A stretch of DNA of 6,969 bases, from positions 1-6,969 of the forward strand of contig NZ_QSEK01000054.1 of NCBI RefSeq assembly GCF_003464165.1, given 5' to 3'. This document shows positions 6,269-6,969 of this stretch, in pieces; the stretch's first letter is position 1, and each line of letters starts with the position of its first letter. Position numbers and translations under genes: made by a program. Below the pieces are notes generated by a model. That model searched no databases and was not told the DNA's origin. It worked only from the letters and a program-made list of their open reading frames with translations. This DNA comes from Eubacterium sp. AM49-13BH. Lineage in GTDB: Bacteria; Bacillota; Clostridia; Lachnospirales; Lachnospiraceae.

Positions 6269-6969
6269 TGACAGTTTATTATTCTTCGTACAACATTGCA
6301 AAGAATAATGAATATACGGATTTAATAACAGATGCAAGAGGGTGGCATTATCTTTTTATTGAATATAAGAATATCAATATGTTTCTATGTATTATGACAT
6401 TAATTGTTTCTTCAATGATATTTTCTGTTGATAAGGGAAAAGGTATTGAAGATATTGTCAAATGTACAAAAAATGGTAAAAAAAAGCTGCTTCCGGCTAA
6501 GATTATTGCAGTTGTTATTATGATAATACTGCTTGAACTGATAAGAACTGTGGCATTATTTCCGGTTATTAATACATATGGAATATCTTTTTTTATAAAT
6601 ATTCCTATTCAGAATGTAAATTATATGCAGGAAACTGCGGTTAATGTAGGAACAAGAGAAGCCCTGGTGTTCCTTATATTGTGTGAAATTGCAGGACTTA
6701 TATATGTCAGCCTTGTAACTGGCATTATTATTATCAGCAATTTTGGAAAAGCTGAAGGCTTTATATGTGGAATGATAGCTGCATATGTACCATATTTTCT
6801 GTTCAATAATGGTAATAGCTACACAAAAGTTCCATTACCATCAGCATTTTTGGCACCATATAACTTCTTAGATAAAATTAATACGTACAGATTACAGTAT
6901 ATTTTAACAGCATTAATAATTATTGGAATTATATTTATTATGGAGGCAGTGTATACACATGAAAAAAGC
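6268..6969 (+). pseudogene. Second ABC-2 permease, C-terminal part, runs off the window
   Basis: The open frame from ATG 6268 to the right edge (234 codons, no stop) holds the rest of the second permease: the end of the extracytoplasmic domain (1-35), then helices at about 37-53, 77-95, 133-155, 163-180 and 210-225. DKGKGIEDIVKCTKNGKKK (55-73) corresponds to the ATPase-facing segment of the upstream permease. All six helices are accounted for, so the true stop should be just beyond 6969. The ATG overlaps the upstream TAA as TAATG and has AAGGA at 6259-6263, so translation could restart here and yield a separate five-helix piece. However, it would begin in the middle of an outer domain, which makes two natural genes unlikely. 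Confidence 0.75.
6959..6969 (+). CDS. Possible start of a further operon gene, cut by the window edge
   Basis: ATG at 6959-6961 opens with MKK, the usual start of a signal peptide or lipoprotein, and GGAGG stands at 6942-6946, a rather long 12 bases upstream. It lies in a different frame from the permease and would overlap its end. Only three codons are visible, so this is a hint that the operon continues. Confidence 0.2.

Noticed and set aside
6268..6969. Independent five-helix permease gene
   Set aside because: It starts in the middle of an extracytoplasmic domain, and with the upstream fragment it matches the full six-helix layout of the neighbouring permease, so a frameshifted single gene is the better reading.

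Overview
The window looks like a chromosomal accessory segment from a low-GC Gram-positive bacterium, most likely a gut Clostridia/Lachnospiraceae-type organism. The evidence is AT-rich coding sequence, strong GGAG-type ribosome binding sites, short intergenic gaps, two lipoproteins with Gram-positive style lipoboxes, and an ABC-2 type exporter. The taxon is an inference from style, because no marker gene is present.

Layout. Bases 1-228 hold no gene. They contain a compact cluster of direct and inverted repeats (119-194) just downstream of the first gene, inside a weak inverted-repeat frame (63-220). Bases 229-1554 on the minus strand encode a complete MATE-family multidrug/cation antiporter. 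Bases 1555-1809 are a divergent regulatory region. It has a good extended -10 promoter facing the MATE gene, a sigma-A-like promoter facing right, a repeated TATGCGTG motif between them, and a possible 9-residue leader peptide. From 1810 to the right edge runs one tightly packed plus-strand operon: a lipoprotein of unknown function (1810-2853), a second lipoprotein that is an RCC1-type beta-propeller (2858-3859), an ABC ATPase (3876-4747), an ABC-2 permease (4768-5934), and a second, paralogous permease (5927 to beyond 6969).

The main observation is that three of the five operon genes are interrupted by one small lesion each. The RCC1 lipoprotein has an in-frame TGA at 3584-3586 that removes the last two of seven blades. 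The ATPase has a one-base frameshift near 4184 between its Q-loop and its signature motif. The second permease has a one-base frameshift near 6250 in its extracellular domain. Reading across each lesion restores a full-length, well-conserved protein. Both frameshifts look like loss of one base from a short homopolymer. This fits either recent operon decay or uncorrected sequencing errors.

If intact, the operon would encode a membrane complex: one ATPase driving two six-helix permeases that each carry an extracytoplasmic domain after helix 1, with two lipoproteins anchored on the same outer face. The set resembles ABC-2 exporters used for peptide/antibiotic resistance or cell-surface functions. 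The pairing with an RCC1 propeller lipoprotein and a duplicated-module lipoprotein is not one I recognise as a named system. The divergent MATE pump and the shared promoter region make a common detoxification or envelope-stress role plausible but unproven.
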